The translations under genes were made by a program, and so were the position numbers. A stretch of 64,000 nucleotides of DNA from Xanthomonas sp. XNM01 (GTDB taxonomy: Bacteria; Pseudomonadota; Gammaproteobacteria; Xanthomonadales; Xanthomonadaceae): positions 62,001-126,000 of the forward strand of contig NZ_JACVAP010000001.1 in the NCBI RefSeq assembly GCF_014851915.1. The letters run 5' to 3'. The notes beneath the pieces were generated by a model. That model was given only the letters and a program-made list of their open reading frames with translations. It was not told the DNA's origin and searched no databases. Positions 23,090 through 31,391 of the stretch are shown here, one piece after another. Numbering within the stretch: position 1 is the first letter of the stretch; every line of letters begins with the position of its first letter.

Positions 23090-24529
23090 ATGTCCAGAAC
23101 CAGGCGCTGGTGCCTGCTGCTGATCGTCGCGTCCGGCCTGCTGCTGATCGCGCTCGACAATTCGATCCTGTACACCGCGCTGCCGCGGCTGGTCCGCGAC
23201 CTGGGCGCGAGTACCGGCGAGGGCATGTGGATCATCAACGCCTACCCGCTGGTGATGTCCGGCCTGCTGCTGGGCGCGGGCACGCTGGGCGACCGGATCG
23301 GCCACCGGCGCATGTTCCTGGCCGGCCTGTGGATCTTCGGCGCCGGCTCGCTGGCGGCCGCGTTCTCGCCGACGCCGCTGGCGCTGATCGCGGCGCGCGC
23401 GCTGCTGGCGGTCGGTGCCGCGGCGATGATGCCGGCGACGCTGGCGCTGATCCGGGTGACCTTCGAGGACCCGCGCGAGCGCAACCTCGCCATCGCGATC
23501 TGGGGCAGCGTTGCCCTGGTCGGCGCCGCGCTGGGTCCGGTGGTGGGCGGGCTGCTGCTGGAGCGCTTCTGGTGGGGGTCGGTGTTCCTGATCAACGTGC
23601 CGGTGGTGGCGGCCGCGCTGGTCGGCGCGCAGCTGCTGGCGCCGCATGGCGTGCCCGATGCCAGCCGGCCGTGGGATGCGCCGTCATCGCTGCTGGCGCT
23701 GGTCGCGCTGTCCGGCCTGGTGGTCGGGATCAAGGCGTTCGCCACCCGGCCCGCCGATCCGGCGATGGCGCTGGCCGGCTGGAGCGCCGCGCTGCTGGGC
23801 GGCTGGCTGTTCGCGCGCAGGCAGGCCCGGCTGCCGTATCCGCTGCTGGACTTCGCGCTGTTCCGGCATCCGGCCTTTCTCGGCGGCGCGCTGGCGGCGG
23901 CCTTCGTGACCCTGGGCATCGGTGCGCTGCAGTTCCTCGGCACCCAGCGGTTCCAGCTGGTGGCAGGCTTCTCGCCGCTGCAGGCTGGCATGCTGGTGTC
24001 CACGTTCGCGCTGGGCGCGCTGCCGGCCACGCTGCTCGGCGGCCTGCTGCTGCACCGGGTCGGGCTGCGGCCGCCGGTGGCCGGTGGCCTGGCGATCGCC
24101 GCCGTCGGTGCGGCGATGATCGCGCTGACGCTGGAGGCGGGCCTGGGCTACACCATCGCCGGCTGCCTGGTGACCGGTGCCGGTCTGGGTTTCACCATCT
24201 CGGCCGCATCGGTGGCGATCATCGGCAACGCGCCGCTGCATCGCGCCGGCATGGCCTCATCGGTGGAGGAAGTGTCCTACGAGCTGGGCGCGCTGCTGGC
24301 GGTGACGCTGTTCGGCAGCCTGATGGCCGCGCTGCATCCGGCCGGCATGGCGCTGCCCGACCGCGCACAGGCCGGGGCCGCCGCGTTGATCGTGCCGGCG
24401 GGCGCGGCATACGATCACGCCTTCGTCGTCGCCGTGCTGCTGGCGGCGGCCCTGCTCGCGGTCGGCGCCGCGGTCACCGGCATCCTGCTGCGCGGTCCCT
24501 ACGGGCGTGCTCCCGATGGCGGCCACTGA
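23090..24529 (+). CDS. MFS drug exporter, DHA2 (14-helix) type
   Basis: 479 residues with about 14 membrane helices. Family motifs include LDNSILYTALPRLVRDLG in helix 1, GDRIGHRRMF (motif A) and LVGAALGPVVGGLL (motif C of drug:H+ antiporters). It resembles the SmvA/QacA/EmrB group, so export of cationic or lipophilic compounds is likely. The ATG at 23090 follows CCGGAGTGC. It is followed 27 bases later by a TetR gene and preceded by a palindromic operator. Confidence 0.88.
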   Translation: MSRTRRWCLLLIVASGLLLIALDNSILYTALPRLVRDLGASTGEGMWIINAYPLVMSGLLLGAGTLGDRIGHRRMFLAGLWIFGAGSLAAAFSPTPLALIAARALLAVGAAAMMPATLALIRVTFEDPRERNLAIAIWGSVALVGAALGPVVGGLLLERFWWGSVFLINVPVVAAALVGAQLLAPHGVPDASRPWDAPSSLLALVALSGLVVGIKAFATRPADPAMALAGWSAALLGGWLFARRQARLPYPLLDFALFRHPAFLGGALAAAFVTLGIGALQFLGTQRFQLVAGFSPLQAGMLVSTFALGALPATLLGGLLLHRVGLRPPVAGGLAIAAVGAAMIALTLEAGLGYTIAGCLVTGAGLGFTISAASVAIIGNAPLHRAGMASSVEEVSYELGALLAVTLFGSLMAALHPAGMALPDRAQAGAAALIVPAGAAYDHAFVVAVLLAAALLAVGAAVTGILLRGPYGRAPDGGH

Positions 24530-24556
24530 GCACGCCGCCGCCCACACCGGACCCGC

Positions 24557-25126
24557 ATGCGCCCCAGCAACCGCACCCGCATCCTCGACGCCGCCGTCCG
24601 CCTGATCGAACAGGCGGGCATGACCGCGGTGACCTTCGACGCGGTCGCCGCCGAAGCGGGCCTGACCCGCGGCGGGCTGACCTATCACTTCCCATCGCGG
24701 GAGGCGCTGCTGCTGGGCCTGCACCAGCACATGGCCGGGGCCTGGGAAGCGGACATGGAACAGGCCGCCGGTGGCCGTGCCGACACCTTGTCGCCGGCCG
24801 CACGGCATGCGGCCTACGCGCGGGTGTCGTCCGAAGGCGCGACCCGGGCGATGCTGCTGGTGATGGTGGAAAGTGCCGCCGATCCTGCGCATGCGGCGCC
24901 GTGGCGTGAGGCGAACGAACGCTGGGCGCCACCGCCGCCGGAGGACGACGTCGAGGATGCGCAGGTGCTGGACCGCTACGTCCTGCGCCTGGCCTCGGAC
25001 GGGCTGTGGATGCTGAGCGCGATGCCGGACTCGCCGTTGTCGCCGGCCCTGCGCCGGCGCATCGCCGAGCATCTGGCCGACCTGCTGGCGCGCCCGGCCA
25101 CCGCCGCACGCACGCGCGGCCGCTGA
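24557..25126 (+). CDS. TetR-family repressor of the MFS pump
   Basis: 189 residues. The N-terminal helix-turn-helix (FDAVAAEAGLTRGGLTYHFP, residues ~24-43) is typical TetR. The C-terminal helices form a ligand domain with an unusual acidic/proline stretch PPPPEDDVED. Co-transcribed with the pump; autorepression through the 30-bp palindrome is inferred. Confidence 0.88.
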   Translation: MRPSNRTRILDAAVRLIEQAGMTAVTFDAVAAEAGLTRGGLTYHFPSREALLLGLHQHMAGAWEADMEQAAGGRADTLSPAARHAAYARVSSEGATRAMLLVMVESAADPAHAAPWREANERWAPPPPEDDVEDAQVLDRYVLRLASDGLWMLSAMPDSPLSPALRRRIAEHLADLLARPATAARTRGR

Positions 25127-25205
25127 CGCCGGCCGGCGGCGGGACACGCCGCCGCGATTCCCGCATCATGGCGGCTCTCCAGGCCATGGCGCGTACGGAA
25201 CACAC

Positions 25206-26066
25206 GTGAAGACTCCATCCGGGTTGCAGGCATTGATCGATGACGGCGTCATCGACGAAGTGCTGCGGCCGCTCAAGAGCGGCAAGGAAGCGGCCGTCTA
25301 CGTGGTCCGCAGCGGCGACGACGTGCGCTGCGCGAAGGTCTACAAGGACATGGCGCAGCGCAGCTTCCAGCAGCGCGTGCAGTACCAGGAAGGCCGCAAG
25401 GTCCGCGGCAGCCGCGAGGCACGCGCGATCGGCAAGGCCAGCAAGTACGGGCGCAAGCAGCAGGAAACGGCCTGGAAGAACACCGAGGTCGATGCGCTGT
25501 ACCAGCTGCGCGACGCCGGCGTGCGCGTGCCCGAGCCGTACGGCTACTACCACGGCGTGCTGGTGATGGAACTGGTCACCGATGCCGAGGGCTTCTCCGC
25601 GCCGCGGCTGGGCGAGGTCGCGCTGGAACCGGACCAGGCCCGCGACTACCACCGGGTGCTGGTGCGGCAGGTGCAGCTGATGCTGTGCTCGGGCCTGATC
25701 CACGGCGACCTGTCGCCGTACAACGTGCTGGTCGGCCCCGACGGCCCGGTGGTGATCGACTTCCCGCAGGTGGTCAGCGCCGGTGGCAACAATGCCGCGC
25801 GCACCATGCTGCTGCGCGACGTCAACAACCTCACCGCCTATCTCGGCCGCTATGCGCCGGAGCTGTTCGATACCTGGTTCGGCGAGGAGATGTGGGCGCT
25901 GTTCGAGGCCGGCGACCTGCATCCGGACACGGCGCTGACCGGGAAGTTCAAGCCGGACACCCGCCGCGTCGACCTGGACAGCGTGCGCGATGCGATCAAC
26001 GACGCACGCCAGGAGGCGCTGATCCGCCAGCAGGGCCGCGAGGCCGCCGCCGAAGCCGACGACTGA
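25206..26066 (+). CDS. RIO1-like serine protein kinase
   Basis: 286 residues. Kinase core: SGKEAAVYVVRSGDD as nucleotide-binding loop, CAKVYKDM holding the Lys, LIHGDLSPYNVL as catalytic loop, and VIDFPQ in place of DFG. This matches bacterial RIO kinases of the PA4780 type. The GTG at 25206 is the start that keeps the complete N-terminal region. Substrate unknown. Confidence 0.88.
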   Translation: MKTPSGLQALIDDGVIDEVLRPLKSGKEAAVYVVRSGDDVRCAKVYKDMAQRSFQQRVQYQEGRKVRGSREARAIGKASKYGRKQQETAWKNTEVDALYQLRDAGVRVPEPYGYYHGVLVMELVTDAEGFSAPRLGEVALEPDQARDYHRVLVRQVQLMLCSGLIHGDLSPYNVLVGPDGPVVIDFPQVVSAGGNNAARTMLLRDVNNLTAYLGRYAPELFDTWFGEEMWALFEAGDLHPDTALTGKFKPDTRRVDLDSVRDAINDARQEALIRQQGREAAAEADD

Positions 26067-26239
26067 CGCTCGGCCCGCATCGAAGCGTGCGTGCCAGGCC
26101 TCCCGATGCCGGCACGATGCTCCGCTCCGGGCCACCCCGCGATGCGATGGCGGACGCCAGGGAGCGACGATCCGTTCGCGGGCCAGGTCATGGAACCATC
26201 GCCCGGGATCTTGCCGGGCGCGCTCCGCACCGCGGCTGC

Positions 26240-26274
26240 GCACCGGCCGGCGCATGTCGATGCGCGGCCGGTGC
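26240..26274. terminator. Long hairpin between convergent genes
   Basis: GCACCGGCC / GGCCGGTGC plus GCGCAT / ATGCGC around a GTCG loop: 15 paired bases with one bulged G. It sits between the converging RIO-kinase and pseudouridine-synthase genes. There is no T-run, so termination is inferred. Confidence 0.55.
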
Positions 26275-26278
26275 GGCC

Positions 26279-27004
26279 TCAGAATTTCTCGCCGACCGGC
26301 AGGTAGCGCCACGCACCCGGCGGCATCGCGCCGTCCGGGCCCTTGCCCAGCGGGATCCGGCCGATCCGCAGGCGCCGGATCGACACCACCTGCAGCCCCA
26401 CCTGCGCGCACATCGAGCGCAGCTGGCCCTCCGCGACGTCCTTGATCGCAAAGCGCAGGCGGGTCTCGTTTTGCCAGCTGACCTTGCACGGCGGCAGCGC
26501 ACGGCCATCGACGACCAGGCCATGCGCGAGCTTGTGCATGCCGTAGGGCGCCAGCTCGCCGCTGACTTCGACCACGTACTCGTGTTCGATCAGCGCCGCA
26601 TCCTCGGTCAGCCGGCGCCAGACCCGGCCGTCCTGGCTCAGCACGATCAGGCCGCTGGCGTCGGTGTCCAGCGGCACCAGCGGCGTCAGGCGGTGGAAGT
26701 GCCGCTGCAGCGGACGGATTTCGCTGGTGTCGTCGCTCCAGCGGCTGTCGGCCGTCGCCAGCGCGACCGCTGCGTCCATCGCGACGCCGGCCGGCTTGTG
26801 CAGCAGCAGCGTCGCCGGCTCGACTTTTTCCAGCCGGGCCTCGGCATCCAGCTCGACCCGTTCGGTCGTCACCCGGTGCTGCGGCGCCTCGATCACCTGG
26901 CCATCGACCGTGACCCAGCCGTTGCGGATGAACTGCTCGGCTTCGGCGCGCGAGGCATTGAACAGCTCGGCGACGCGGTGCGCGAGGCGGACGGGATCGG
27001 ACAT
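26279..27004 (-). CDS. RNA pseudouridine synthase, RluF-like
   Basis: 241 residues. The N-terminal S4 RNA-binding domain (SRAEAEQFIRNGWVTVDGQV) is followed by a catalytic domain with VPLDTDASGLIVLSQDG, whose Asp in LDTD is the expected nucleophile, and a C-terminal RLRIGRIPLG. It modifies uridine in 23S rRNA or tRNA; RluF is the closest by domain order, but the target base is not certain. Confidence 0.87.
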   Translation of the reverse strand: MSDPVRLAHRVAELFNASRAEAEQFIRNGWVTVDGQVIEAPQHRVTTERVELDAEARLEKVEPATLLLHKPAGVAMDAAVALATADSRWSDDTSEIRPLQRHFHRLTPLVPLDTDASGLIVLSQDGRVWRRLTEDAALIEHEYVVEVSGELAPYGMHKLAHGLVVDGRALPPCKVSWQNETRLRFAIKDVAEGQLRSMCAQVGLQVVSIRRLRIGRIPLGKGPDGAMPPGAWRYLPVGEKF

Positions 27005-27249
27005 CGGACAGCAACCGGCAAGCAGGGGCGCGCAGTGTAGCTGTCCACGCGTGGCGGCGCGGGATGCGCGGGAACGCCGCCCGCAGGCGCGGCTGCCCGT
27101 CGTTGAGCGCATGAACGCACGCTGCGCGCATATGCGACGGCATGCGACGAAGGTTCTCCGGGGGATGGCGCCGGGGATCGCGGACCAGCACGGACCGCGG
27201 GTTCCCGCATCGGCATGTCCGTGGCTCCGCCGCCCTGCAGGCCGTGCGC

Positions 27250-27960
27250 TCAGTCGAGGGCGAATTTCAGCTCGCGACGGTAGTGCAGCGGCTCGGTGGC
27301 GCGTGACGGATCGGGCGGGAACAGCGACAGTCGTCCTGCAAGGAGCGCAGCGTCGCGCATCCGCTCGCCGACGCCTTCGGCTGTCTCGATCCGCACATCG
27401 GTCACCCGGCCATCCACATCGACGTCCATCACCCAGACCAGGCGGCCGACGTACTCGTCGGCTGGAATCGAGGGGAGATAGTTCGGCCGTCCAAGCACAT
27501 ACGGGATGCCGGATGGACGGTGGAACTCCGCCTCCTGCAGCGTCCGCGCGACCTCGAGGGTGCCGCTGCTGCGCTCCCTGCCATCGAGCAGCACCGTGAA
27601 CGTCCAGATGCCGGGGGTGCCCTGCGGGTCCAGCCGCACGGCGTAGCAGCGCTTTTCCTCGCGGAAATCGGTGTGCCGCTGGCTGCCGGCCGGCTTGCCG
27701 GCGGCATCGACGATGTCGATGCGCAGTTCGCGGTACGGCTGCGGTGCGTGGATCGCGGCGACGCAGAGCTGGTGCGCATGCCGGCCATCGAGCAGGAAGC
27801 CCCGCGTCGGCTGGCGCGCGAGTGCGCCGTCCGGTGTCGGCGCCCACAGATACTCGACGTACACACGCTCCTCCGGCGCTGCAGGCGTGGTGTCGGCAGC
27901 CGCACCGGATGGACTGCCCAGGGCGACGGCGAGCAGCGAAGCGGCGAACGGGTGTGGCAC
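27250..27960 (-). CDS. Secreted protein with TonB C-terminal-like domain
   Basis: 236 residues with a signal peptide (LAVALGSPSGAAA). The last ~80 residues have the TonB-C pattern YVGRLVWVMDVDVDGRVTDV and a later RLSLFPPDPSRA. There is no proline-rich spanning region or N-terminal anchor, so it is not a normal energy transducer. The GTG start at 27960 follows CTGGAGAAC. Role unknown. Confidence 0.72.
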   Translation of the reverse strand: MPHPFAASLLAVALGSPSGAAADTTPAAPEERVYVEYLWAPTPDGALARQPTRGFLLDGRHAHQLCVAAIHAPQPYRELRIDIVDAAGKPAGSQRHTDFREEKRCYAVRLDPQGTPGIWTFTVLLDGRERSSGTLEVARTLQEAEFHRPSGIPYVLGRPNYLPSIPADEYVGRLVWVMDVDVDGRVTDVRIETAEGVGERMRDAALLAGRLSLFPPDPSRATEPLHYRRELKFALD

Positions 27961-28241
27961 GCGGTTCTCCAGGAGGGCGGCATCATCGCCATCGCCCTGC
28001 GGCGTGGCGGATGGACCGGGAGGCCGACGCTAGCAGTCATCCGCGGGCAATGTCACGCCAACGGCGCACGCTGCCGGCTCCGCGACGCCGGTGCGATGGC
28101 GACCGGGGCGATGATGGCGCACGACGATACGCATGTCCGATGCGCTGCGCCGCCAGCGTGAGCGCCCCCGCTGGCAGACCGCGCCGATCCTGCGCCCGAC
28201 CCGGCCGCAGAACGCGCAGGGCGCCACGTCACGGGCCACGC

Positions 28242-28382
28242 TCACTGCTCCGGTGCCGGCTCCATCGGAGCCGGATGCTGCTCCGGTGCCCGCGTGGACG
28301 CACCGGCCGCATTCCAGCATTCCTGCAGCAGGCCGCAGCAGGGCTGGCAGGGGTCGGGCAGTTCCAGTTCGCTCAGGTCCAT
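28242..28382 (-). CDS. 46-residue Cys-rich microprotein downstream of nnrS-sirB2
   Basis: Starts MDLSELELPDPCQPCCGLLQ and has four cysteines in the pattern C-x2-CC-x5-C, then an Ala/Pro/Glu-rich tail. GAGGGAAACACC before the ATG is a good ribosome-binding site, and the gene lies 30 bases after sirB2 on the same strand. The cysteine spacing suggests a metal or Fe-S site. No family recognised. Confidence 0.6.
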   Translation of the reverse strand: MDLSELELPDPCQPCCGLLQECWNAAGASTRAPEQHPAPMEPAPEQ

Positions 28383-28412
28383 GGTGTTTCCCTCGCGTGG
28401 GTGAAGCGTGGC

Positions 28413-28820
28413 TCAGCCCAGCAGCAGCGACAGCGCGCCGAGCGGATGATGGGTACGGGCGATGCAGTAGATCTGCAGGAAGGTCAGCAGCGCGGCGACG
28501 AAGAACAGCGCACGCCGGCCCCGGCTGCGCTGGCGCCGCTGGCCCAGCGCGAGCATGCCGAACACGATGTAGGCCACCACCAGCACCACCTTCACCGTCA
28601 GCCAGCCGTTGGAGAACATGCTGCCGGGCAGGATCGTCAGCAGCATCATCGCCGCGGTCAGCAGCACCGTGTCGATGCTGTAGCTGATGTAGCGCACGGT
28701 GGCCCACAGCGGCCAGCGCAGGCCGAGCAGCAGCGCACCGCCGCGCAGCGCGAACAGGGTGCCGCTGGCCATGATCGCGGCCACGTGGACCAGTTTGATC
28801 TGCGGGTAGAACTCGATCAT
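28413..28820 (-). CDS. SirB2-family membrane protein
   Basis: 135 residues, four membrane helices, with the family features YPQIKLVHVAAIMASGTLF, RYISYSIDTVLL and a late RTHHPLG. SirB2 proteins are small membrane proteins of uncertain function; His in helices 1 and 4 could bind haem. It follows nnrS by 49 bases and is likely co-transcribed with it. Confidence 0.85.
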   Translation of the reverse strand: MIEFYPQIKLVHVAAIMASGTLFALRGGALLLGLRWPLWATVRYISYSIDTVLLTAAMMLLTILPGSMFSNGWLTVKVVLVVAYIVFGMLALGQRRQRSRGRRALFFVAALLTFLQIYCIARTHHPLGALSLLLG

Positions 28821-28869
28821 CGGGGACGTTCCATGAGGACCAGGTGGTGCATCCTGCGCGCGTTGGCGC

Positions 28870-30114
28870 TCAGCCGGGGCGGCCGTCGCGACGCGGCGAC
28901 AGGTAGATGTGGCCGATCCGCGCGACCCACGGCGACAGCGCCAGCAGCCAGCCGACCGCGGCCAGCGCCTGCCAGAAGCCGGGATCTGGCAGCAGTTCGG
29001 CGAGCACGCGCAGCGTGGCCACCAGCTGGATCGCGACGAAGGCGAACCAGGCGATGGGGTTCATCTGCAGCGGGCGGCCCGAGTGGCCCGCGGTCACCCG
29101 GGTCACCATCGCCACCAGCAGGCTGCCGAAGAAGCCGATGAACAGCGCATGCATCGGCGCGCGGCCGAGCACGAATTCGCCGCTGCCCAGGTAGACCAGG
29201 CTCTGCACCAGGTACAGGGCGAAGGTCAGCGGCAGCCAGGCGGTGCCGATGAACAGCACCGCGAGCAGGCCGGGCATGCGGCCGCGCGGCCACCAGCGGT
29301 ACACCGCGTAGCCGGTGAGGCCCAGCAGCGGCAGGTCGGCCAGCCACAGCCAGGCGTAGGCGTGCACGAGTTCCAGCGCCAGGTGCAGCAGCATCAGGCC
29401 CCACACCGCGCCCAGCCACCGCAGCGGCCGCCAGGCGGTGTAGCCCGGCACCGCGTTGCCGGCGAAGAACGGGAACATGCGATGGGCCACGGTCACGTAG
29501 ACCGGCAGCAGCAGGCCGAAGCCGCCGAACTTGATGCTGGCGAAGGCCCACTGCGGCGAGGCGCCGAGCACGAAGGCGATGAACATCGCGATGCCCAGCC
29601 AGCCCAGGACCAGGCCGGCGTAGCACGAGCGCGCATGCCAGGTGATGCCGCGCTCGTCGACCAGCAGCCGGCCGAGGGTGACCAGCGCCGAAGTCCAGCC
29701 GGCCAGCGCCATCCACAGGCCCACCGTGATGCCGGCCTCCCAGCCGCACAGGCCGAGCAGGATCGCCAGCTGCCCGCCCATCAGGCCGGCGCCGACGGGC
29801 AGGTAATGACGCTTCTCCAGGTCGGGCAGGCCGAGCCAGCGCGGGAAGACCGTCAGCAGGAAGCCGAACACGAAGCTGGGCAGCACCAGGTACTGCATCA
29901 CGAACGCGTGCAGCCAGCCGCCGGGGACCGGCGTTTCCGGCATCGTCCACAGGCCGAACCGCGCCGACGCCAGCCACAGCGCCCACCACAGCATCGCCAG
30001 CAGCACGTTGGCCGCGCCGATGAAGAACATCAGCCGGTGCGGGGCATGCGCCAGCCAGGCGGGGGAGGCGCGCAGGCGCGTCGAGGTCGGGGGCGGGACG
30101 ATGTGCAGGTGCAT
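28870..30114 (-). CDS. nnrS: NnrS, haem-copper membrane protein for NO stress
   Basis: 414 residues with about 12 helices and the NnrS pattern HRLMFFIGAANVLLAMLWW, VYVTVAHRMFPFFAGN and MHALFIGFFGSLLVAMVTRV, followed by TAGHSGRPL. NnrS contains haem and copper and protects against nitric oxide in denitrifiers. The start at 30114 gives the family N-terminus and has no ribosome-binding site; the FNR-like box predicts transcription beginning exactly at this ATG. Confidence 0.92.
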   Translation of the reverse strand: MHLHIVPPPTSTRLRASPAWLAHAPHRLMFFIGAANVLLAMLWWALWLASARFGLWTMPETPVPGGWLHAFVMQYLVLPSFVFGFLLTVFPRWLGLPDLEKRHYLPVGAGLMGGQLAILLGLCGWEAGITVGLWMALAGWTSALVTLGRLLVDERGITWHARSCYAGLVLGWLGIAMFIAFVLGASPQWAFASIKFGGFGLLLPVYVTVAHRMFPFFAGNAVPGYTAWRPLRWLGAVWGLMLLHLALELVHAYAWLWLADLPLLGLTGYAVYRWWPRGRMPGLLAVLFIGTAWLPLTFALYLVQSLVYLGSGEFVLGRAPMHALFIGFFGSLLVAMVTRVTAGHSGRPLQMNPIAWFAFVAIQLVATLRVLAELLPDPGFWQALAAVGWLLALSPWVARIGHIYLSPRRDGRPG

Positions 30115-30148
30115 GCGCGCAGTCTGCTGCGGCCGGCGCCGGGCCGCC

Positions 30149-30162
30149 TTGACCTGGGTCAG
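30149..30162. promoter_or_regulatory. FNR/Anr-like box for nnrS
   Basis: TTGACCTGGGTCAG, one mismatch, centred 41.5 bp from the nnrS ATG. Leftward, CAGACT (30126-30121) follows after 22 bases as -10. This would put +1 on the A of the start codon (leaderless). Confidence 0.7.
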
Positions 30163-30168
30163 GGCGGC

Positions 30169-30182
30169 TTGATCCTGCGCAA
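30169..30182 (+). promoter_or_regulatory. Degenerate FNR/Anr box for the first Cys-tail gene
   Basis: TTGATCCTGCGCAA keeps the left half site; the right half is CGCAA instead of RTCAA. The -10 element TACAGT (30206-30211) follows after 23 bases, the same geometry as nosZ. Weaker than the other boxes. Confidence 0.5.
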
Positions 30183-30256
30183 GGCCTGGCGGTCCTGCCG
30201 GGCCGTACAGTCCGCGCAGGTCGCCGCGCCGCGCGCGGCAAACGGGGGACGGCGCG

Positions 30257-30565
30257 ATGGGCGATGCCTTGCGATGGCGGCACGAGGTCGGCGACGACCC
30301 GGCACGGGTGGCCGAGGTCGACGCCGCGGTGCGTGCGGTCGACCCGGATGCGCGGACCGCGTTCGATCCGGCCAGCGGCCGGATCAGCGTGCTCACGGTG
30401 ATGGTCCCGGCGCTGCTCGAGCGTCTGATCCACGACCTGGACGACCGCCACGCTGCGCGTTCCGGCCCGCCCGCCGGTGGCTGCTGCGGCGGCTGCGATG
30501 GGCGTCGCTGCCGCCGCGATGACGCACGCAGCGCAACCACGCCGCTCCGCCCGGGCGGGGCTTGA
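30257..30565 (+). CDS. Small protein with Cys-rich tail, paralogue of 30669-30938
   Basis: 102 residues. The core VDAAVRAVDPDARTAFDPAS, then GRISVLTVMVPALLERLI, shares its pattern with the neighbouring gene. The secondary structure order (helix, two strands, helix) resembles an HMA-type metal-chaperone fold but lacks the usual CxxC loop. Cysteines cluster in the tail instead: GGCCGGCDGRRC. GGGGGAC precedes the ATG. Its stop overlaps the FNR box of the second copy. A metal or redox role under anaerobic control is inferred. Confidence 0.7.
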   Translation: MGDALRWRHEVGDDPARVAEVDAAVRAVDPDARTAFDPASGRISVLTVMVPALLERLIHDLDDRHAARSGPPAGGCCGGCDGRRCRRDDARSATTPLRPGGA

Positions 30566-30575
30566 TCCCCGTCAA
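30562..30575 (+). promoter_or_regulatory. FNR/Anr box TTGATCCCCGTCAA
   Basis: Perfect TTGAY-N4-RTCAA, followed after 23 bases by -10 TAGAGT (30599-30604). The leader to the ATG at 30669 is ~58 nt. Confidence 0.83.
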
Positions 30576-30668
30576 GGCGGGCAGGGTGGGGCGCGGCCTA
30601 GAGTGCGCACCGCAGCCACCCCGGGGTGGTGCATCCCGGGCGCCTGCGCCCCAGCCTACGGAGTCCCA

Positions 30669-30938
30669 ATGTCCGCTTCCCGAGAAGTCTTCCCCAGCGT
30701 CAGCGACGGTCTGTCGCGGCTGGCCGCGATCAATGCCGCGATGCGCACCGTCGATCCGGACGCGCAGGTCGCGCTCGACCCCGACAGCGGGCGGATGACG
30801 GTGCTGACCGTGATGGCGCCCGAGGAGGTCACCCGCCTGCTGCGGGAACTGGGCGAGGCCGCCGAGCTGCTCGACGGCGAGGACAGCACCGCACCGGCTG
30901 GCGACAACTGCTGCGGCTGCGGCTGCAAGCACGGCTGA
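30669..30938 (+). CDS. Small protein with CCGCGCKHG tail, FNR/Anr-controlled
   Basis: 89 residues. The core AINAAMRTVDPDAQVALDPD, then SGRMTVLTVMAPEEVTRLLR, is clearly homologous to the gene before it. The C-terminus is DNCCGCGCKHG with four cysteines and a His in nine residues, a likely soft-metal (Cu, Zn or Fe-S) site. GGAGTCCCA precedes the ATG. A perfect FNR box with a -10 element gives it its own promoter, although it directly follows its paralogue. I do not recognise the family by name. Confidence 0.82.
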   Translation: MSASREVFPSVSDGLSRLAAINAAMRTVDPDAQVALDPDSGRMTVLTVMAPEEVTRLLRELGEAAELLDGEDSTAPAGDNCCGCGCKHG

Positions 30939-31391
30939 TCCGGGCCGGTCGCGACGGTCGGCTCGCCGTCACCGCGGATCGGCGCCGACGCCCGGCGCCC
31001 GGTCCGCAGCGGGAACAGCGATGCAGTGCCGCGCATGGCAGCACATGGCGGTGCACGCGCGTGCGATGCCACGCGTCTCGTCGCGACCCGACCCGATGCA
31101 TCGCGAAATGCCGGTGCGTCACCACGCGGATCTGCCGCCATCGACGGTGTCGGCCACACGATCTGCCGATGTGCGGCGATCGCCTCCGGTCGCGTGCGCG
31201 AAACGAATAAGAAGATGACGCCAGGTCATTAGCCGCGTTGCGGCGCAGCACCGAAGATGGCCGCCGTTGCCGCCGGGCAACGCGTCGTTGGGGCCTTCGA
31301 AGGATCGACTGCCTGCGGATCCACTGCACCTTCGCGTGCGGCGGATCCGGACGGCAACGACGATCCATCGATCCGCAACCGGGCTTCTTCC
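30939..31391. other. Gap before the TonB-dependent receptor
   Basis: 453 bases with no convincing gene. It contains the inverted repeat ATGAC-GCCAG-GTCAT (31215-31229) in a locally AT-richer stretch that may hold the receptor promoter. Confidence 0.5.

Noticed and set aside
27250-27960. TonB energy transducer
   Set aside because: There is a cleavable signal peptide but no membrane anchor and no proline-rich spacer; exbB/exbD are absent. Only the C-terminal domain resembles TonB.
31215-31229. ATGAC-GCCAG-GTCAT inverted repeat before the TonB receptor as an FNR box
   Set aside because: The spacer is five bases instead of four and the outer bases deviate on both sides. No -10 element follows at 22-23 bases towards a gene.
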